From assembly GCF_027359575.1 (NCBI RefSeq), contig NZ_CP114784.1:1-64000 (forward strand): 64,000 bases of DNA, read 5' to 3'. The notes below the pieces were generated by a model that worked only from the letters and a program-made list of their open reading frames with translations, was not told the origin of the DNA and did not search any database. This DNA comes from Prochlorococcus marinus str. MIT 0917 (GTDB lineage: Bacteria; Cyanobacteriota; Cyanobacteriia; PCC-6307; Cyanobiaceae). Positions 17,958 through 29,000 of this stretch are shown one piece after another. How positions within the stretch are numbered: the stretch's first letter is position 1; each line of letters starts with the position of its first letter. The translations under genes and the position numbers were made by a program.

Positions 17958-20225
17958 TTAATTTTTCTTGGATTTATGCTTTAGAACCAGAACGCTAAGA
18001 GGAGGAAGGCAAAGATCTATAGAATTTTCATAGCCATGTATGTTGTATGAATCTGTTGATTTTCCTCCCATATTTCCTATATTTGAGCCTCCATATTGAC
18101 TCGCATCTGTGTTGAAAATTTCTTCATAGAATCCATCAATAGGCACACCTATTCTGTAATTATCATGGTTTTGAGGGGTAAAGTTTGCCACTATTACTAA
18201 CCATTCGCCATCAGTTTTTTCTCTTCTCATAAAACTAATTACGGAATTTTTATTATCATCGCAATCAATCCACTGGAAACCGTATTCGTCAAAATCATTT
18301 CTCCATAAAGCAGGTTCTTTTTTATATAAAGTATTCAAATCATCTACTAATTTCTGAATTCCTTTGTGAGGTTCAAAATTTAGAAGATCCCATTGTAAAT
18401 CATCCCAAACATTCCATTCTTGGCGCTGCCCAAACTCCATCCCCATAAATATTGTTTTTTTACCTGGATGTGTCCACATATATGCAAGCAATGCTCGAGT
18501 GTTAGCATACTTCTGCCAGTCATCTCCTGGCATTTTGTGTAAGAGATGACTTTTCCCGTGAACAACTTCATCGTGGCTTAAAGCAAGCATGAAGTTTTCG
18601 GTAAAGTTATAACAAATGGAGAAAGTAATATTGTTTTGATTGAATTGTCTAAACCATGGGTCAATTTCAAAATAATCGAGCATATCGTGCATCCAACCCA
18701 TGTTCCATTTTAGGTTGAAACCGAGTCCATCCATGTCAGTTGGTTTGGTTACACCAGTCCATGTGGTTGATTCTTCCGCAATAGAAAGTGAACCTGGAAA
18801 ATGTTGAAAAAGAACGTGATTAGCCTGTTGTAGGAATCTAACTGCTTCAAAATTTTCATTTCCTCCGTCTGCATTAGGTATCCATTCACCCTCAGGACGA
18901 AGATAGTCTTTGTAAAGCATTGAGGCAACTGCATCAACACGTATTCCATCTATATGAAATTGATCAAACCAGAAAATTAGATTTGCAACTAGAAAATTAC
19001 GAACTTCATTTCGACTGTAATTGAAAATTAATGTGCCCCATTCTTTGTGCTCTCCAATTTTGGGATCTGAATGCTCGTATAGATGGCTGCCATCAAAATA
19101 AGCAAGTCCATGCTGATCTTTAGGGAAGTGGCCTGGAACCCAATCTAGAATGATTCCTATTCCCTCTTTATGGCATGAATCAACGAAGGCACGAAACTCA
19201 TCTGGTGATCCATATCTACTTGTAGGCGCATACCAACCAGTAACTTGATACCCCCATGAGCCATCAAAAGGGTGCTCTGAAATCGGCATAAGCTCGATAT
19301 GAGTGAAGCCTCTCTCTTTGACATAGGGAATGACTTTATTTGCCAGCTCTTTGTAAGTAAGCAATCTTGAGCCAGGCTTCATATCTGCTGCTGGAACGGG
19401 AGCTCTATTCTCTCCGTTTGAGTTAATAAATGGTTCGTCTGAGGAAGCATGCATCCAGCTTCCTAAATGCATTTCATAAACCGATATCGGTTGATCTAAA
19501 GGATCCCTATTGTCACGCTTTGATATCCAAGACTGATCGCTCCATTGAAATGAATCGATTTTTGATATGACTGAGCTTTTTGCAGGTCTGACTTCATGTT
19601 GAAAACCATAAGGGTCGGCTTTTTCGTAACAATGTCCTTTCTCAGTCCTGATTTCATATTTGTATAAATCTCCCTCATTTAGACCAGGAATGAATAGTTC
19701 CCAAATTCCTCCTAGACGTTTTTGCATAGGGTGATGTCGGCCATCCCATGAATTGAGATCACCAATAACGGAAACGCTTTTTGCATGAGGCGCCCATAAG
19801 CAAAACATAACTCCTTGCTTTTTATCTATTTCAGTAATGTGAGCACCCATTTTCCGCCATATGTGATGGTGATTTCCCTCCGCGAAAAGATGTCTATCAA
19901 TTTCACCCATCCACTCTTTTCGAAAGCTCCAGGGATCATGTTGCACATGTTCAATTCCTCCTCTATTTACTTTTATTTGATAATCAGTGCCAGGATCTTT
20001 ATCTAAAACCCCTTCAAATATCCATTCATGGTTTGGATTTTGAAGCTGAATTTTTGTTCCTTGTGTTATTAGTTCAACTGCACTTGCTTCAGGCATCCAT
20101 ATTCGAGTTATCCATTTATCTTTAAACGGTTGAGGACCAAGAATAGAAAAGGGACTTTCATGTCGGCATTCAGAAAGTCTTTGTCCGTCATCTCTCAAAG
20201 AATCTAGAAGGATAGAGACGGGCAT
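17958..20225 (-). CDS. glgB: 1,4-alpha-glucan (glycogen) branching enzyme
   Basis: GH13 enzyme that introduces alpha-1,6 branches in glycogen. The 755 residues comprise an N-terminal beta domain (about 1-105), a CBM48-like domain (about 110-210, [20 protein letters not shown]-type fold), the catalytic barrel with [12 protein letters not shown] (nucleophile Asp), SIAEEST (acid/base Glu) and LSHDEV (third acidic residue), and a C-terminal beta domain. The long N-terminus is typical of GlgB with two N-terminal domains. With glgA elsewhere in the window it shows glycogen as the carbon store. Confidence 0.96.
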   Translation of the reverse strand: MPVSILLDSLRDDGQRLSECRHESPFSILGPQPFKDKWITRIWMPEASAVELITQGTKIQLQNPNHEWIFEGVLDKDPGTDYQIKVNRGGIEHVQHDPWSFRKEWMGEIDRHLFAEGNHHHIWRKMGAHITEIDKKQGVMFCLWAPHAKSVSVIGDLNSWDGRHHPMQKRLGGIWELFIPGLNEGDLYKYEIRTEKGHCYEKADPYGFQHEVRPAKSSVISKIDSFQWSDQSWISKRDNRDPLDQPISVYEMHLGSWMHASSDEPFINSNGENRAPVPAADMKPGSRLLTYKELANKVIPYVKERGFTHIELMPISEHPFDGSWGYQVTGWYAPTSRYGSPDEFRAFVDSCHKEGIGIILDWVPGHFPKDQHGLAYFDGSHLYEHSDPKIGEHKEWGTLIFNYSRNEVRNFLVANLIFWFDQFHIDGIRVDAVASMLYKDYLRPEGEWIPNADGGNENFEAVRFLQQANHVLFQHFPGSLSIAEESTTWTGVTKPTDMDGLGFNLKWNMGWMHDMLDYFEIDPWFRQFNQNNITFSICYNFTENFMLALSHDEVVHGKSHLLHKMPGDDWQKYANTRALLAYMWTHPGKKTIFMGMEFGQRQEWNVWDDLQWDLLNFEPHKGIQKLVDDLNTLYKKEPALWRNDFDEYGFQWIDCDDNKNSVISFMRREKTDGEWLVIVANFTPQNHDNYRIGVPIDGFYEEIFNTDASQYGGSNIGNMGGKSTDSYNIHGYENSIDLCLPPLSVLVLKHKSKKN

Positions 20226-20281
20226 GACTTATTGCTGAAATAGCAGGTTAGCTTAATCCTATGTAAGTAAATATTGAACCC

Positions 20282-21859
20282 CTAAATGGAAATAAGTGAC
20301 TCAAATTTAAGTTTTGAATTTGAAAGCAATAAAGAAATTGTAGTCACTAAGCAGTGAGGGCTGGGACCTTGGCACAAATATTGTTTTTGACCAGGATTTA
20401 TTCCAATTGCTGGCCATCCAGATCCTGAGATTGAAATTCTTAAACGATCCCCTGCCTTAAATGTGGCGAGAATTGGTTGAAGTCTGATTTTTCTGGCGCT
20501 TTTTTTACCTCTATCACAATTAGCAATTCTGAGTACACCAGTCGAAAGTTGAGTCGCAGTGTTCTTGACCCCACTAGGGATTATTGATAATGCAACGAAA
20601 AGATCAAAACTTTCCCTGTCACACTTGGTTTCTAAAAAAAGAGTTGGAATACCCTCCAGCCTAAGATCTTTCAAAATAGGGTTAGATGTAAATACTGCGA
20701 CATCAGGTCGAATATCAAGCTTAAATCTGTTCGCTTCACCAGCTGTATCACTGAGATGTCCTCCGATTGATGGTATGGGTCTCCATGGGTCATGAACTAA
20801 ATTCACTTCACTATCTGCTTTTAAATCAGAATTAGGTACTAGGCATCCTTCTAGATGACTTACTGAAGCTAAACCTTCGCTACTAAGATTCCATGTAGGA
20901 GTTTTATGTTGAAGCGAAATCTCCCAATTTTTAGTGGTTAGATTCCAAATATTGATTTGAGGGAAATGAATCTCTTTGGTTTTTTCTTTTAAATGAGAAT
21001 CAAAAAAATCTAACTGGGTGCGTTGTGCACCATCCCACCATTGAAGATGAGTAGCTGGACCAATTAGTAATTTAGGATTCCCTCCTGCTTTCTTAGATTT
21101 CTCAAAAATATCTAAAACCCCTTTCAAATGAGGATCCCACCAGCCCCCAATCAGAAGCAAAGGTTTTTTTAACCAGCTATCTAATGGTTCATGGGTTTTC
21201 CATAGAGGAGTTTTGCTTGTCGAAAGATTGAGCCATTTATATGCCATCCCTTCTGGGTCATGCTTTTTGAGTAAATCATGACCGTTGCATAAATATTTTT
21301 TCGATTCAAGATTTTCACGGATTTCGTGCCAAGCTGCCCAATTACTCTCTCTTTGTGCTTTTTGGGCGGCTAATTGCAAACCCCATCCAATTCCCAAGTG
21401 CCACCAAAACGCTCCTCCTTCACAACTCCAATGTTCATTCTCTGAAAGTCCAGTCATTGCAGGGATAATGCAATCAGGCGGAGGAGTGCCTTCCTCCGCA
21501 ATGAGTTGTGTTAACCCTTGATATGAAAAACCGTATGTGCCTAGCAGGCCGTTGCATTCGGGCAAGGAACGCACCCAATTATGAGTTTGACTAGTGTCTG
21601 AAGCTTCTTGACTGAATCCCGAAAATACTCCTTCAGACCCACCTTGACCTCGTACATCTTGTATGACAACTAGATAGCCCTTACTAGCCCACCAAGATGG
21701 ATGAGCATATGTAATTGTGGATGCAATTTCTCGTCCATATGGCTGGCGCATAAGTAAGACAGGCCATGGCCCATTACCATGAGGAGACCAAATTCGAGAT
21801 TTTAATAATGTTCCGTCTCTAAGTTGTAAGTCTTCGTCTCTGTATCTTATTGAGTGCAT
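20282..21859 (-). CDS. CocE/NonD-family serine hydrolase (X-Pro dipeptidyl-peptidase-like)
   Basis: Alpha/beta hydrolase with a C-terminal jelly-roll domain, about 525 residues. Nucleophile elbow GFSYQG (S112), preceded by the QDVRGQGGSEG oxyanion-region motif typical of CocE proteins; the likely acid is in GGWWDPH and the His in GPATHLQWW. No signal peptide, so probably cytoplasmic. Family members cleave esters or acyl-peptide bonds (cocaine esterase, glutaryl acylase, X-Pro peptidase); the substrate here is unknown. I take the ATG at 21859 because the longer frame to 21886 would overlap the upstream small gene. Confidence 0.85.
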   Translation of the reverse strand: MHSIRYRDEDLQLRDGTLLKSRIWSPHGNGPWPVLLMRQPYGREIASTITYAHPSWWASKGYLVVIQDVRGQGGSEGVFSGFSQEASDTSQTHNWVRSLPECNGLLGTYGFSYQGLTQLIAEEGTPPPDCIIPAMTGLSENEHWSCEGGAFWWHLGIGWGLQLAAQKAQRESNWAAWHEIRENLESKKYLCNGHDLLKKHDPEGMAYKWLNLSTSKTPLWKTHEPLDSWLKKPLLLIGGWWDPHLKGVLDIFEKSKKAGGNPKLLIGPATHLQWWDGAQRTQLDFFDSHLKEKTKEIHFPQINIWNLTTKNWEISLQHKTPTWNLSSEGLASVSHLEGCLVPNSDLKADSEVNLVHDPWRPIPSIGGHLSDTAGEANRFKLDIRPDVAVFTSNPILKDLRLEGIPTLFLETKCDRESFDLFVALSIIPSGVKNTATQLSTGVLRIANCDRGKKSARKIRLQPILATFKAGDRLRISISGSGWPAIGINPGQKQYLCQGPSPHCLVTTISLLLSNSKLKFESLISI

Positions 21860-21867
21860 TATTTGTT

Positions 21868-22137
21868 TTAAAAAGTTTCTGGGCAATAAAGACCCCTTAC
21901 ATACATGGAAAGGATCTCAGCATCAACTTCACTGATATTCTTTTGAGTTGAGATTTTCTGAATAGATTTTTGTGAACCAGCTGAAATGTTTTTTTTATTT
22001 AGATCTCTGAAACTTTCACAAATAGACTTTGCTTCATCAGAATTCCTTTTTACACTCTCAAGAAGTCTCGATTGAGCCATTACACCTTGACTGATTCCAA
22101 ATGATGTAAATATTAAAGTGATTAGTAAACCATTCAT
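21868..22137 (-). CDS. Small exported hypothetical protein
   Basis: 89 residues with a likely signal peptide (MNGLLITLIFTSFGISQGVMAQ, cleaved near A21). The mature part is helical and polar with two cysteines, one in KSICESFRDL and one near the C-terminus (YCPETF), which could pair in the lumen/periplasm. I do not recognise the family. It ends 8 bases before the CocE-type hydrolase start, so the two are probably co-transcribed. Confidence 0.65.
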   Translation of the reverse strand: MNGLLITLIFTSFGISQGVMAQSRLLESVKRNSDEAKSICESFRDLNKKNISAGSQKSIQKISTQKNISEVDAEILSMYVRGLYCPETF

Positions 22138-22183
22138 TTCCTTAGTTTACCTAGTTTATTTTGAATTATTTATATTCTATTCT

Positions 22184-22600
22184 CTAATTGTTCTTGGGTA
22201 AATTAAATAATGTTTTTTTTGCTTTCTCTATTAAAAAGTGAGCTTTTTTTAGATCTATTATTGGAATTCTTCCTGTTCGAAGAATTCTCTCAAAGCGACC
22301 AGTCTTTTGAACTAGCTCTTGAGGAGAAAGTCGTGAAATGGCCTTGTTAGAAATTAATCCTGAGTGCATCAACAAGGCTGCTTCGTTAAGTTGAATATCT
22401 AAAGTACATATAAAATACGCTATGCATTTAAGTCTTTTTACATTTCGAACACTACCCAGACTTCCATCTATTAGATGATTTATTTGTTCATCACTAATAG
22501 ATAATAAAGAATCCCATGTTTTTATATTATTTGATAAGAGTATTTTTTCTTCTTGATAAAAGGTTTTAGGAAGATCTTTCAACAATGATTTATTATTCAT
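22184..22600 (-). CDS. Helix-hairpin-helix-like protein (DUF4332 type)
   Basis: A 138-residue helical protein with two repeated units resembling the non-catalytic helix-hairpin-helix folds of DUF4332: LLSNNIKTWDSLLSISDEQI and LLMHSGLISNKAISRLSPQE, each an L-x-x-x-x-I-x-T/S-x-x-x-L-x-x-L/I-S pattern. Such domains may bind DNA or protein, but the role is unknown. It overlaps the end of the ycf51-like gene by 8 bp (ATGAATAA), so translation is probably coupled. The link between the two proteins is not established. Confidence 0.65.
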   Translation of the reverse strand: MNNKSLLKDLPKTFYQEEKILLSNNIKTWDSLLSISDEQINHLIDGSLGSVRNVKRLKCIAYFICTLDIQLNEAALLMHSGLISNKAISRLSPQELVQKTGRFERILRTGRIPIIDLKKAHFLIEKAKKTLFNLPKNN

Positions 22601-23132
22601 CAGTCTCTAATGAGGTAATTTCTTCAATATGAGCATTATTCGAGAAAGATTCACTTGCAGAGTAATTTCTGTCTGGTAATTCTATTATCTTAGATTCTTT
22701 TAAATCATTTATTAATTCACCTAGAATAATTGGTTTACTTATTCCATCACCAGCTGATTCTATTTTTCTGAGCCTGACTTTGACCTGAGCGCCATTTCTT
22801 CCTCCTCCTTTCAAATTACCAGCTATTTGTAACAATGTTGGTTTGATAGCTTCTTTTGGGAAATCATTTGATGCTTGAGCAACAACTAAATCAAATCCAT
22901 TGTCATAAACAATAGGAGCATATTTGTAACCTTCGACATTAAAAGGAGGAGTATAACTTTGCTCAAACGCCCAACAACTGGCAGATAGTAAAAGTGTGAA
23001 AATTGTTGTCCCAGTTAGTCGGAATTTAATTCCCCAGTTAAATAGATAACCCAAAACAGTCAAGACACCAAGTCCTGAGCCTCCCCAGGCGAGCCATTTC
23101 GTAATATCTTGGATAAGTTCACTCATAGACAT
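22593..23132 (-). CDS. ycf51: Ycf51/DUF2518 family membrane protein
   Basis: 179 residues with two N-terminal membrane segments (about 15-33 and 38-57), then a soluble domain with PIVYDNGFDLVVAQ and a basic segment AGNLKGGGRNGAQVKVRLRK. This matches Ycf51, a protein conserved in cyanobacteria and red-algal plastids whose function is unknown. The C-terminal tail is acidic and probably variable. The gene diverges from tamB with 67 bp between starts. Confidence 0.8.
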   Translation of the reverse strand: MSMSELIQDITKWLAWGGSGLGVLTVLGYLFNWGIKFRLTGTTIFTLLLSASCWAFEQSYTPPFNVEGYKYAPIVYDNGFDLVVAQASNDFPKEAIKPTLLQIAGNLKGGGRNGAQVKVRLRKIESAGDGISKPIILGELINDLKESKIIELPDRNYSASESFSNNAHIEEITSLETDE

Positions 23133-23199
23133 AGGCTGGTTTCTCCTGAATTCATTCTTTATAGTTTGTTGGCTCCCCTAAGTTTGAGAATAATGTTTC

Positions 23200-26100
23200 A
23201 TGGGAGATGAGTGGAGTTCTAAAAGATTAAAGCGATGGGGACTTGCTGGAACCTTTGCGGCGTTGGGTGGCGTTTTGATTTGGAGTGGTGCAGATCTACT
23301 AGTAGATAGGACTATAAGCCGCTTTTCTCCACAAATAGAAAAAACATTATCTAATTCATTAGGTCATCCTTTAAAAATAGGTTCATACAGGGGGCTTAGG
23401 CCATGGGGAATTGAGTTGGGGCTAACAAGGATACTTCCAGTTATTAAAGATTCTTCCTCAGTTAGCATTGCAAATTTAACAATTAAATTTGCTCCTTTTG
23501 CGAGTTTATTGAATTGGCAACCAGTTGCAATATTTAATCCAAAAGGAACGGAAATTATATTAAGTAAAAATGATACTGGTTCGTTTTGGGTTGTTCCCCA
23601 GAATGATAATCCTAAAAAAATTAACCTTCAGCTAAGATTTAATTTAAAAGAACCAACTAAAATTGTATTTAATCCTGGGGATACGACATTATTAGCTAAA
23701 GGTAATCTATCTCTCAATCTTGGTAAGAAAAAGATTTATGGTGCGATTAATCTAGACTCCAAAAAACAAGGAAGCCTCTTTCTCGCAGGAAAGGGGTATT
23801 GGGATGGCATAGAATTTCAAACTAAAGTAAAAATCAATAAACTTAGTCTTGGAATCTTTGAGGGAGTTTTAGGAAGTAATTCTAATATTATTTCTAGAGG
23901 AAATATAAATGGAAGTATAAAGTTGGGAGTAAAGAAAGGCTTAATAAGTTGTAAGGGTGATTTATTGTTTAATAATTTAACTTTAAGAGGAGGACCTTTA
24001 AGAGATACCTTGTCTACAAATAATTCAAAAATACAATGTGATAATAAGAAGTTTAAGTTAATTGAATCTAAATGGAATTATGGATATTGGGATATATCTA
24101 ATTCATCTGAAATACCATTTTATAAAAAAGATAAAACTTATATAAATTCTGTAACTTCTATTAAAATTAAAGATTTCGATCATAAACCACTTACTTTGAA
24201 ATCAAAATTACCGATTTCGTTCGTTGATAGACAATTTATTCCTGGAGAAATAAATGCTAATTTTAATTTAGAATCTTTTCCTTTAGGTGCTTTAAATCCA
24301 ATACTAAATACATCATTATCGGGAAAAATAAATACAAAAGGTGATTTTCAGGGTCCCTTATCTTCTCTGAACTCTACTATTAACCTTTCTTTAGAAAATC
24401 CACAAGTTAATGGTATTCGATTAAGGGAAAAATGGACAGGTTCTTTTATTCGAATTCCAAGTGAAAAAAAATGGGGTAGTTTGAACATGGAATCAGAAGG
24501 TGCTTCTATTCCTGGAGATCTTCAAATTAACTTTAAAAAGGATGGTAATTTTAATGATTTAAATCTCAATAGATTAGGAGGTAAAATAAGTCTAAATCCT
24601 AAATCAAATGTTTTTGAATGGGATGCCTATAAATTCAGATTAGATAGAGTAGAGGTGGCTTTCCCACCTGAGAAAAGTTTTAAACGAATCTTTGGGGAAG
24701 TGTCAGGTAATGGAATATTTTCTCTTGATCCATTATTTCTTAATGGTGATTTGAATTTAGATTATTTTAGATTATTAGGTTTTAAATTAAAAAAGGCAAG
24801 CATTAAAGGTCAAATTAAGAATTCAGAAACTAATTTAAAAGGTGTATTAATACCATCTGAAAATGGAAAGATTAAATTTGATATTAATAATGGGTCCGAA
24901 TTTTCATTGTTAGCACAAGTCAAGGAGGTAAGTTCTAGTTGGATTGCTGCTACAGCTTTAGAGTTTCCTAAATTAGGATTGAAGTATTCAGATGCAATTG
25001 GTAAGGCTGAAGATTTAGAAAAATTTATAATTGGTTATCCAAATAGTTCTATAGATAGTAAGTTCAAATTTTTAAAAAGGTCCCAAGATTCATATAGAGA
25101 AGAGATCTCTAAAATAAATAACCAGAACATTATTAATCCTTATGATCTTAATGGCAATATTAATGCTGATATTAAATTAAGTGGCCGAAACCTATCTAAT
25201 TTAAATTTAGAAGCTAAAGCCTTTGGTAAGGTTTGGACAAACAAATTGAAGAGTATTAATTCTAATGAAATAAAACCTTTTAACGCAACTTTTAATGGAA
25301 ATCTAGCTTCAGGTTTTGGAGATTTCTCTTTGCTTAATCTGAATTTTTCATTATTATCTTTATTTGCGCCAATACCTTCGGCAATTAATGGGTATTTTGG
25401 TTTAAAGGGCAATTATAGTTTAGGTAATTTTACCCCAAGAGTTACAGCGGATTTAATTATTAAAGATACAGTGATTTATAACAGAAATATTATTTTAGAT
25501 AATGGAAATATTTTACTTAAAGATAATTATCTAGAGTTTGATATCGCTCTAAGGGATAAAACTTCGGCAAATTCTGTTAATTTAGGTGGAACCTACCCAT
25601 TAATTAGTTCCTACCCTATTGATATAAAGGTTGAAAGTCATGGAGATGGGTTGGCGTTTTTGACTGGGCTAACGAAAGGGAATGTATCTTGGACCTCTGG
25701 GACAGCTGATCTAAGTTTGTTGATTAGGGGAACTCCTGCAAAACCGCTTGCGAATGGTTTTTTTGTTTTAAAAAACAGTGAGCTACTTTTTCAAGATAAA
25801 GAAATTAATAATTTGAATAGCACAATAGTTTTTGATTTCAATCGACTTGAAGTCCGTAATCTCAAAGCGAATATAGGAGCAGCAGGTATCATTAAAAGTC
25901 AAGGTGGAATATCTTTATTTGATTCACAATTAAGTGAAAGTGAGCCATTGGCTCTTTCTATAGAAAAAACACGTATTAAAACAGCATTCACTGACGTCAG
26001 CGCCTCATCTAACATTGTCGTTAAGGGATCTATTTTGAAACCTCAATTAGCAGGTGAAGTCTTTATTTCAGAAGGTTCGATTTTTGCTAAAAGAGCTAAT

Positions 26101-27150
26101 AATTCAGATCAGACTACATCTAAAAAATCGGACCATTCTAAGGTCAAAATAATTCATAGATTACCAGAACAAAACTGGAACCGTAGGGAACCCCTGGTTT
26201 TGTTTATTCAAGATGAAGATGCACCTGCAAGTCGAATGGTCAGTGCAGGTTTGCCTAGTGGGTTTGAAACAATACTCTTTGATAATTTAAAGCTCGTATT
26301 GGGTCCTTCATTACGATTGGTTGCTCAACCTTTGGCAAGCTTCGAAACAAATGGATTCCTTCTCTTAAATGGTGCTTTTGACGAGACACTTGATGTTAGT
26401 GGAGTTATTAAACTTGTTAGTGGCTACGTTAATCTCTTTACGACTACTTTTAATCTAGATCAAAGTGAACCTAATGTAGCCGTATTCGTTCCGTCTATGG
26501 GCTTGGTTCCATATGTTGACGTGACTTTGAAAAGTCGTGTTCCAGATAATGTTAGAGACGTTAGCAATTTTTCCTCTAATGGTATGGCATCATTTGGTAT
26601 TGGAGGATCTCGTTTCGTAAATGTCGAAGTGACGGCCTCTGGGCCTGCAGATCGTATTAGTGAAAATTTTCAATTGAGAAGTACTCCATCTTTGGGAAGA
26701 AGCGAGTTGCTAGGACTTATAGGAGGTAATTCTCTTGCAAATCTAATAAGTAGTGGAGGTAATGGTGATGTGCTTGCTAGCTTTTTGAATAGATCTTTTG
26801 CTTCGTATCTTCAAGGCAATATCAATGGTTTTTTAAGTGATAGACTTCAAATTTCTTTGTATCCTGCATATATAAATGGAGCAGATTCAGAGGATGATAG
26901 TAGTGATAGCAGTTCTTCAAGTACTGATCAGGAAGATACGAATTTTCCAGGTCAACAGGCATGGGTGACAGAAATAGGTGTTGACCTGAACGATAAAATT
27001 AATTTCTCAGTTCAGGCTGCTCCTAACAGACAAGATATTCCACCGAAAGGGAATATTACTTTTCAAATGAATCCCAACGTAGGTTTACTAGGCTCATTTG
27101 ATAAGAATGGGAATTGGCAAAGTCAGCTCCAACTCTATTTTAGATATTAA
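23200..27150 (+). CDS. tamB: TamB-like translocation/assembly protein (DUF490)
   Basis: Large envelope protein, 1316 residues. A single N-terminal membrane anchor (about 13-32) is followed by a very long repetitive beta-rich region (short strands alternating with Gly/Asn turns), as in TamB/AsmA-like proteins that form a hydrophobic groove bridging the inner and outer membranes. The C-terminal DUF490 region (about 950-1316) has LVSGYVNLFTTTFNLDQSEP, GIGGSRFVNVEV and the LGRSELLGLIGG motif near 1170. An acidic Ser/Asp patch (about 1230-1245) precedes the end. In cyanobacteria it is thought to act in outer-membrane biogenesis or lipid transport with Omp85; direct evidence here is only homology. 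Confidence 0.9.
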   Translation: MGDEWSSKRLKRWGLAGTFAALGGVLIWSGADLLVDRTISRFSPQIEKTLSNSLGHPLKIGSYRGLRPWGIELGLTRILPVIKDSSSVSIANLTIKFAPFASLLNWQPVAIFNPKGTEIILSKNDTGSFWVVPQNDNPKKINLQLRFNLKEPTKIVFNPGDTTLLAKGNLSLNLGKKKIYGAINLDSKKQGSLFLAGKGYWDGIEFQTKVKINKLSLGIFEGVLGSNSNIISRGNINGSIKLGVKKGLISCKGDLLFNNLTLRGGPLRDTLSTNNSKIQCDNKKFKLIESKWNYGYWDISNSSEIPFYKKDKTYINSVTSIKIKDFDHKPLTLKSKLPISFVDRQFIPGEINANFNLESFPLGALNPILNTSLSGKINTKGDFQGPLSSLNSTINLSLENPQVNGIRLREKWTGSFIRIPSEKKWGSLNMESEGASIPGDLQINFKKDGNFNDLNLNRLGGKISLNPKSNVFEWDAYKFRLDRVEVAFPPEKSFKRIFGEVSGNGIFSLDPLFLNGDLNLDYFRLLGFKLKKASIKGQIKNSETNLKGVLIPSENGKIKFDINNGSEFSLLAQVKEVSSSWIAATALEFPKLGLKYSDAIGKAEDLEKFIIGYPNSSIDSKFKFLKRSQDSYREEISKINNQNIINPYDLNGNINADIKLSGRNLSNLNLEAKAFGKVWTNKLKSINSNEIKPFNATFNGNLASGFGDFSLLNLNFSLLSLFAPIPSAINGYFGLKGNYSLGNFTPRVTADLIIKDTVIYNRNIILDNGNILLKDNYLEFDIALRDKTSANSVNLGGTYPLISSYPIDIKVESHGDGLAFLTGLTKGNVSWTSGTADLSLLIRGTPAKPLANGFFVLKNSELLFQDKEINNLNSTIVFDFNRLEVRNLKANIGAAGIIKSQGGISLFDSQLSESEPLALSIEKTRIKTAFTDVSASSNIVVKGSILKPQLAGEVFISEGSIFAKRANNSDQTTSKKSDHSKVKIIHRLPEQNWNRREPLVLFIQDEDAPASRMVSAGLPSGFETILFDNLKLVLGPSLRLVAQPLASFETNGFLLLNGAFDETLDVSGVIKLVSGYVNLFTTTFNLDQSEPNVAVFVPSMGLVPYVDVTLKSRVPDNVRDVSNFSSNGMASFGIGGSRFVNVEVTASGPADRISENFQLRSTPSLGRSELLGLIGGNSLANLISSGGNGDVLASFLNRSFASYLQGNINGFLSDRLQISLYPAYINGADSEDDSSDSSSSSTDQEDTNFPGQQAWVTEIGVDLNDKINFSVQAAPNRQDIPPKGNITFQMNPNVGLLGSFDKNGNWQSQLQLYFRY

Positions 27151-27198
27151 TTAAATGAATAATTGGATAAAAATGACTTAATTAAAAAATTCTCAGTT

Positions 27199-27220
27199 AG
27201 ATAGATTTTTATCTTTTTTT
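27199..27220 (+). terminator. Weak terminator-like hairpin after tamB
   Basis: AGATA (27199-27203) can pair with TATCT (27210-27214) and is followed by seven T. The 5-bp AT-only stem is weak, so this is only a candidate tamB terminator. Confidence 0.3.
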
Positions 27221-27297
27221 ATTGCTTGATTCGCCATTAAAGGAATATTTTAAAGATAGTGAAAAATTATCTTTAATTAAATAGTTGATCTAAGCAA

Positions 27298-28614
27298 ATG
27301 AGTACAAACTTTTCAGTTCCTGATCCTACGCCTCAGCTAATAAAAGTAGCAGCGAGCGCAAAAGAATCTTCTATCTTACTTGGTCAATCCACTAATGAAC
27401 AAAGGTGTGAGGCTTTGACTAAAATGGCAAATGCTTTGAATGATAATGCCGATAAGATATTGAAAGCAAATATTCAAGATCTTGAAAGATCAGAAAAAGA
27501 AGGGTTGAATAAATCACTTTTATCAAGACTTCAGTTAACTAAAAGTAAACTCAAAGGGTGCATTGACGGGGTTCTAAAAGTTTCAAATCTTGCAGATCCA
27601 ATAGGTAATAGACAACTTCATAGGGAATTGGATGAAAACCTTATTCTTGAGAGGGTGACGGTTCCATTAGGAGTCTTAGGAGTGATATTTGAATCAAGAC
27701 CAGATGCATTAATACAAATAGCATCTCTTGCTGTTCGTTCTGGTAATGGAGCTTTATTAAAAGGAGGAAGTGAAGCAAAAGCCACAAACCAAGCAATAAT
27801 GGATTCGCTTGATAAGGGGTTAAGCCAATCAAGCGTGGGTTCAGGTGCGTTGTCTTTGCTCACTACACGTCAAGAAAGCTTAGGCTTACTTCGTTTAGAT
27901 CGGTTTGTGAATTTGATAATACCTAGAGGTAGTAATGAGTTAGTCCAATTTATTCAAGAAAATACACGTATCCCTGTCTTAGGGCATGCTGATGGAATTT
28001 GTCATTTATATGTAGATGACTCTGTAGATATTGATAAAGCTATTAGCATAGCTTTAGATAGCAAGATTCAATATCCTGCCGCTTGTAATGCCATTGAGAC
28101 ATTATTACTTCACCAAGATGTTGCCGAGATGTTTTTGAAAAAAGGGTTGCCAATTTTTTCTAGTGCAGGAGTTACTCTTAAGGGAGATGCAAAGAGTCAA
28201 GCTTTAGGGGTAAAAAACAAGGCTGATGAGGCAGATTGGTCTACGGAATATCTTGATTTAATTCTTTCAATAAAAATTGTTCGTAATGTAGGCGAAGCTA
28301 TTGAACATATTCGTAAATACAGCTCTCGTCATACGGAGGCGATAGTTACTGATGACAAGGTGGTTGCTGAAAAGTTTTTAAGTTCGATTGATAGTGCAGG
28401 TGTTTACCATAATTGCTCTACTCGTTTTGCTGATGGTTTCCGATATGGGTTTGGAGCTGAAGTTGGTATAAGCACTCAGACTCTTCCTCCAAGAGGACCA
28501 GTTGGATTGGAAGGCTTAGTTACCTATCGCTATTATCTCAGAGGTGATGGTGATCTTGTTAGGGATTTCGCTTCTGGAGATAGAAGTTTTTCTCATGTTG
28601 ATCTACCATTATGA
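27298..28614 (+). CDS. proA: Gamma-glutamyl phosphate reductase
   Basis: NADPH-dependent reduction of gamma-glutamyl phosphate to the semialdehyde in proline synthesis. Aldehyde-dehydrogenase superfamily fold, 438 residues, with the catalytic Cys in [10 protein letters not shown] (about residue 263), the family motifs [11 protein letters not shown] and [23 protein letters not shown] and the C-terminal [20 protein letters not shown]. Normal length. Its stop overlaps the folB start by 4 bp (ATGA). Confidence 0.97.
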   Translation: MSTNFSVPDPTPQLIKVAASAKESSILLGQSTNEQRCEALTKMANALNDNADKILKANIQDLERSEKEGLNKSLLSRLQLTKSKLKGCIDGVLKVSNLADPIGNRQLHRELDENLILERVTVPLGVLGVIFESRPDALIQIASLAVRSGNGALLKGGSEAKATNQAIMDSLDKGLSQSSVGSGALSLLTTRQESLGLLRLDRFVNLIIPRGSNELVQFIQENTRIPVLGHADGICHLYVDDSVDIDKAISIALDSKIQYPAACNAIETLLLHQDVAEMFLKKGLPIFSSAGVTLKGDAKSQALGVKNKADEADWSTEYLDLILSIKIVRNVGEAIEHIRKYSSRHTEAIVTDDKVVAEKFLSSIDSAGVYHNCSTRFADGFRYGFGAEVGISTQTLPPRGPVGLEGLVTYRYYLRGDGDLVRDFASGDRSFSHVDLPL

Positions 28615-29000
28615 GTCAATTTAATAATTTAAGCCCAATTCATATAAAAGATATAAATTTATGGGCACATGTAGGTGTTTTAGAAAGTGAGCGAATACAT
28701 GGTCAAAGCTTTCTTCTTGATATCAGTTTTTGGTTGGATTTGGATGAGTCTTCCAAGCTTGATCAATTAAATAAATCGATAGACTATAGCGAAGCAATTA
28801 AAGCAGTTAAAAAACTTTCATATGAAATCAAATGCTTAACGATTGAATATTTTAGCGATCAAATTTTGAATCTTCTTGAGTCTCTATATGGTCCAGTTCC
28901 AATTCATATTCTGCTGACAAAATGCTCGCCACCAATAGATGGATTTTCTGGAAGTGTTCTAATCGAAAAAAAAAGGAATTTCTTATTTCCTATTAATTAA
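28611..29000 (+). CDS. folB: Dihydroneopterin aldolase
   Basis: Converts dihydroneopterin to 6-hydroxymethyl-dihydropterin and glycolaldehyde in folate synthesis. 129 residues of tunnelling-fold type with [19 protein letters not shown] (conserved Glu), a DYSEA strand and the C-terminal [17 protein letters not shown]. The length is normal. Translation is likely coupled to proA. It abuts the lipase gene, whose TTG start follows the folB stop with no gap. Confidence 0.92.
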   Translation: MSQFNNLSPIHIKDINLWAHVGVLESERIHGQSFLLDISFWLDLDESSKLDQLNKSIDYSEAIKAVKKLSYEIKCLTIEYFSDQILNLLESLYGPVPIHILLTKCSPPIDGFSGSVLIEKKRNFLFPIN

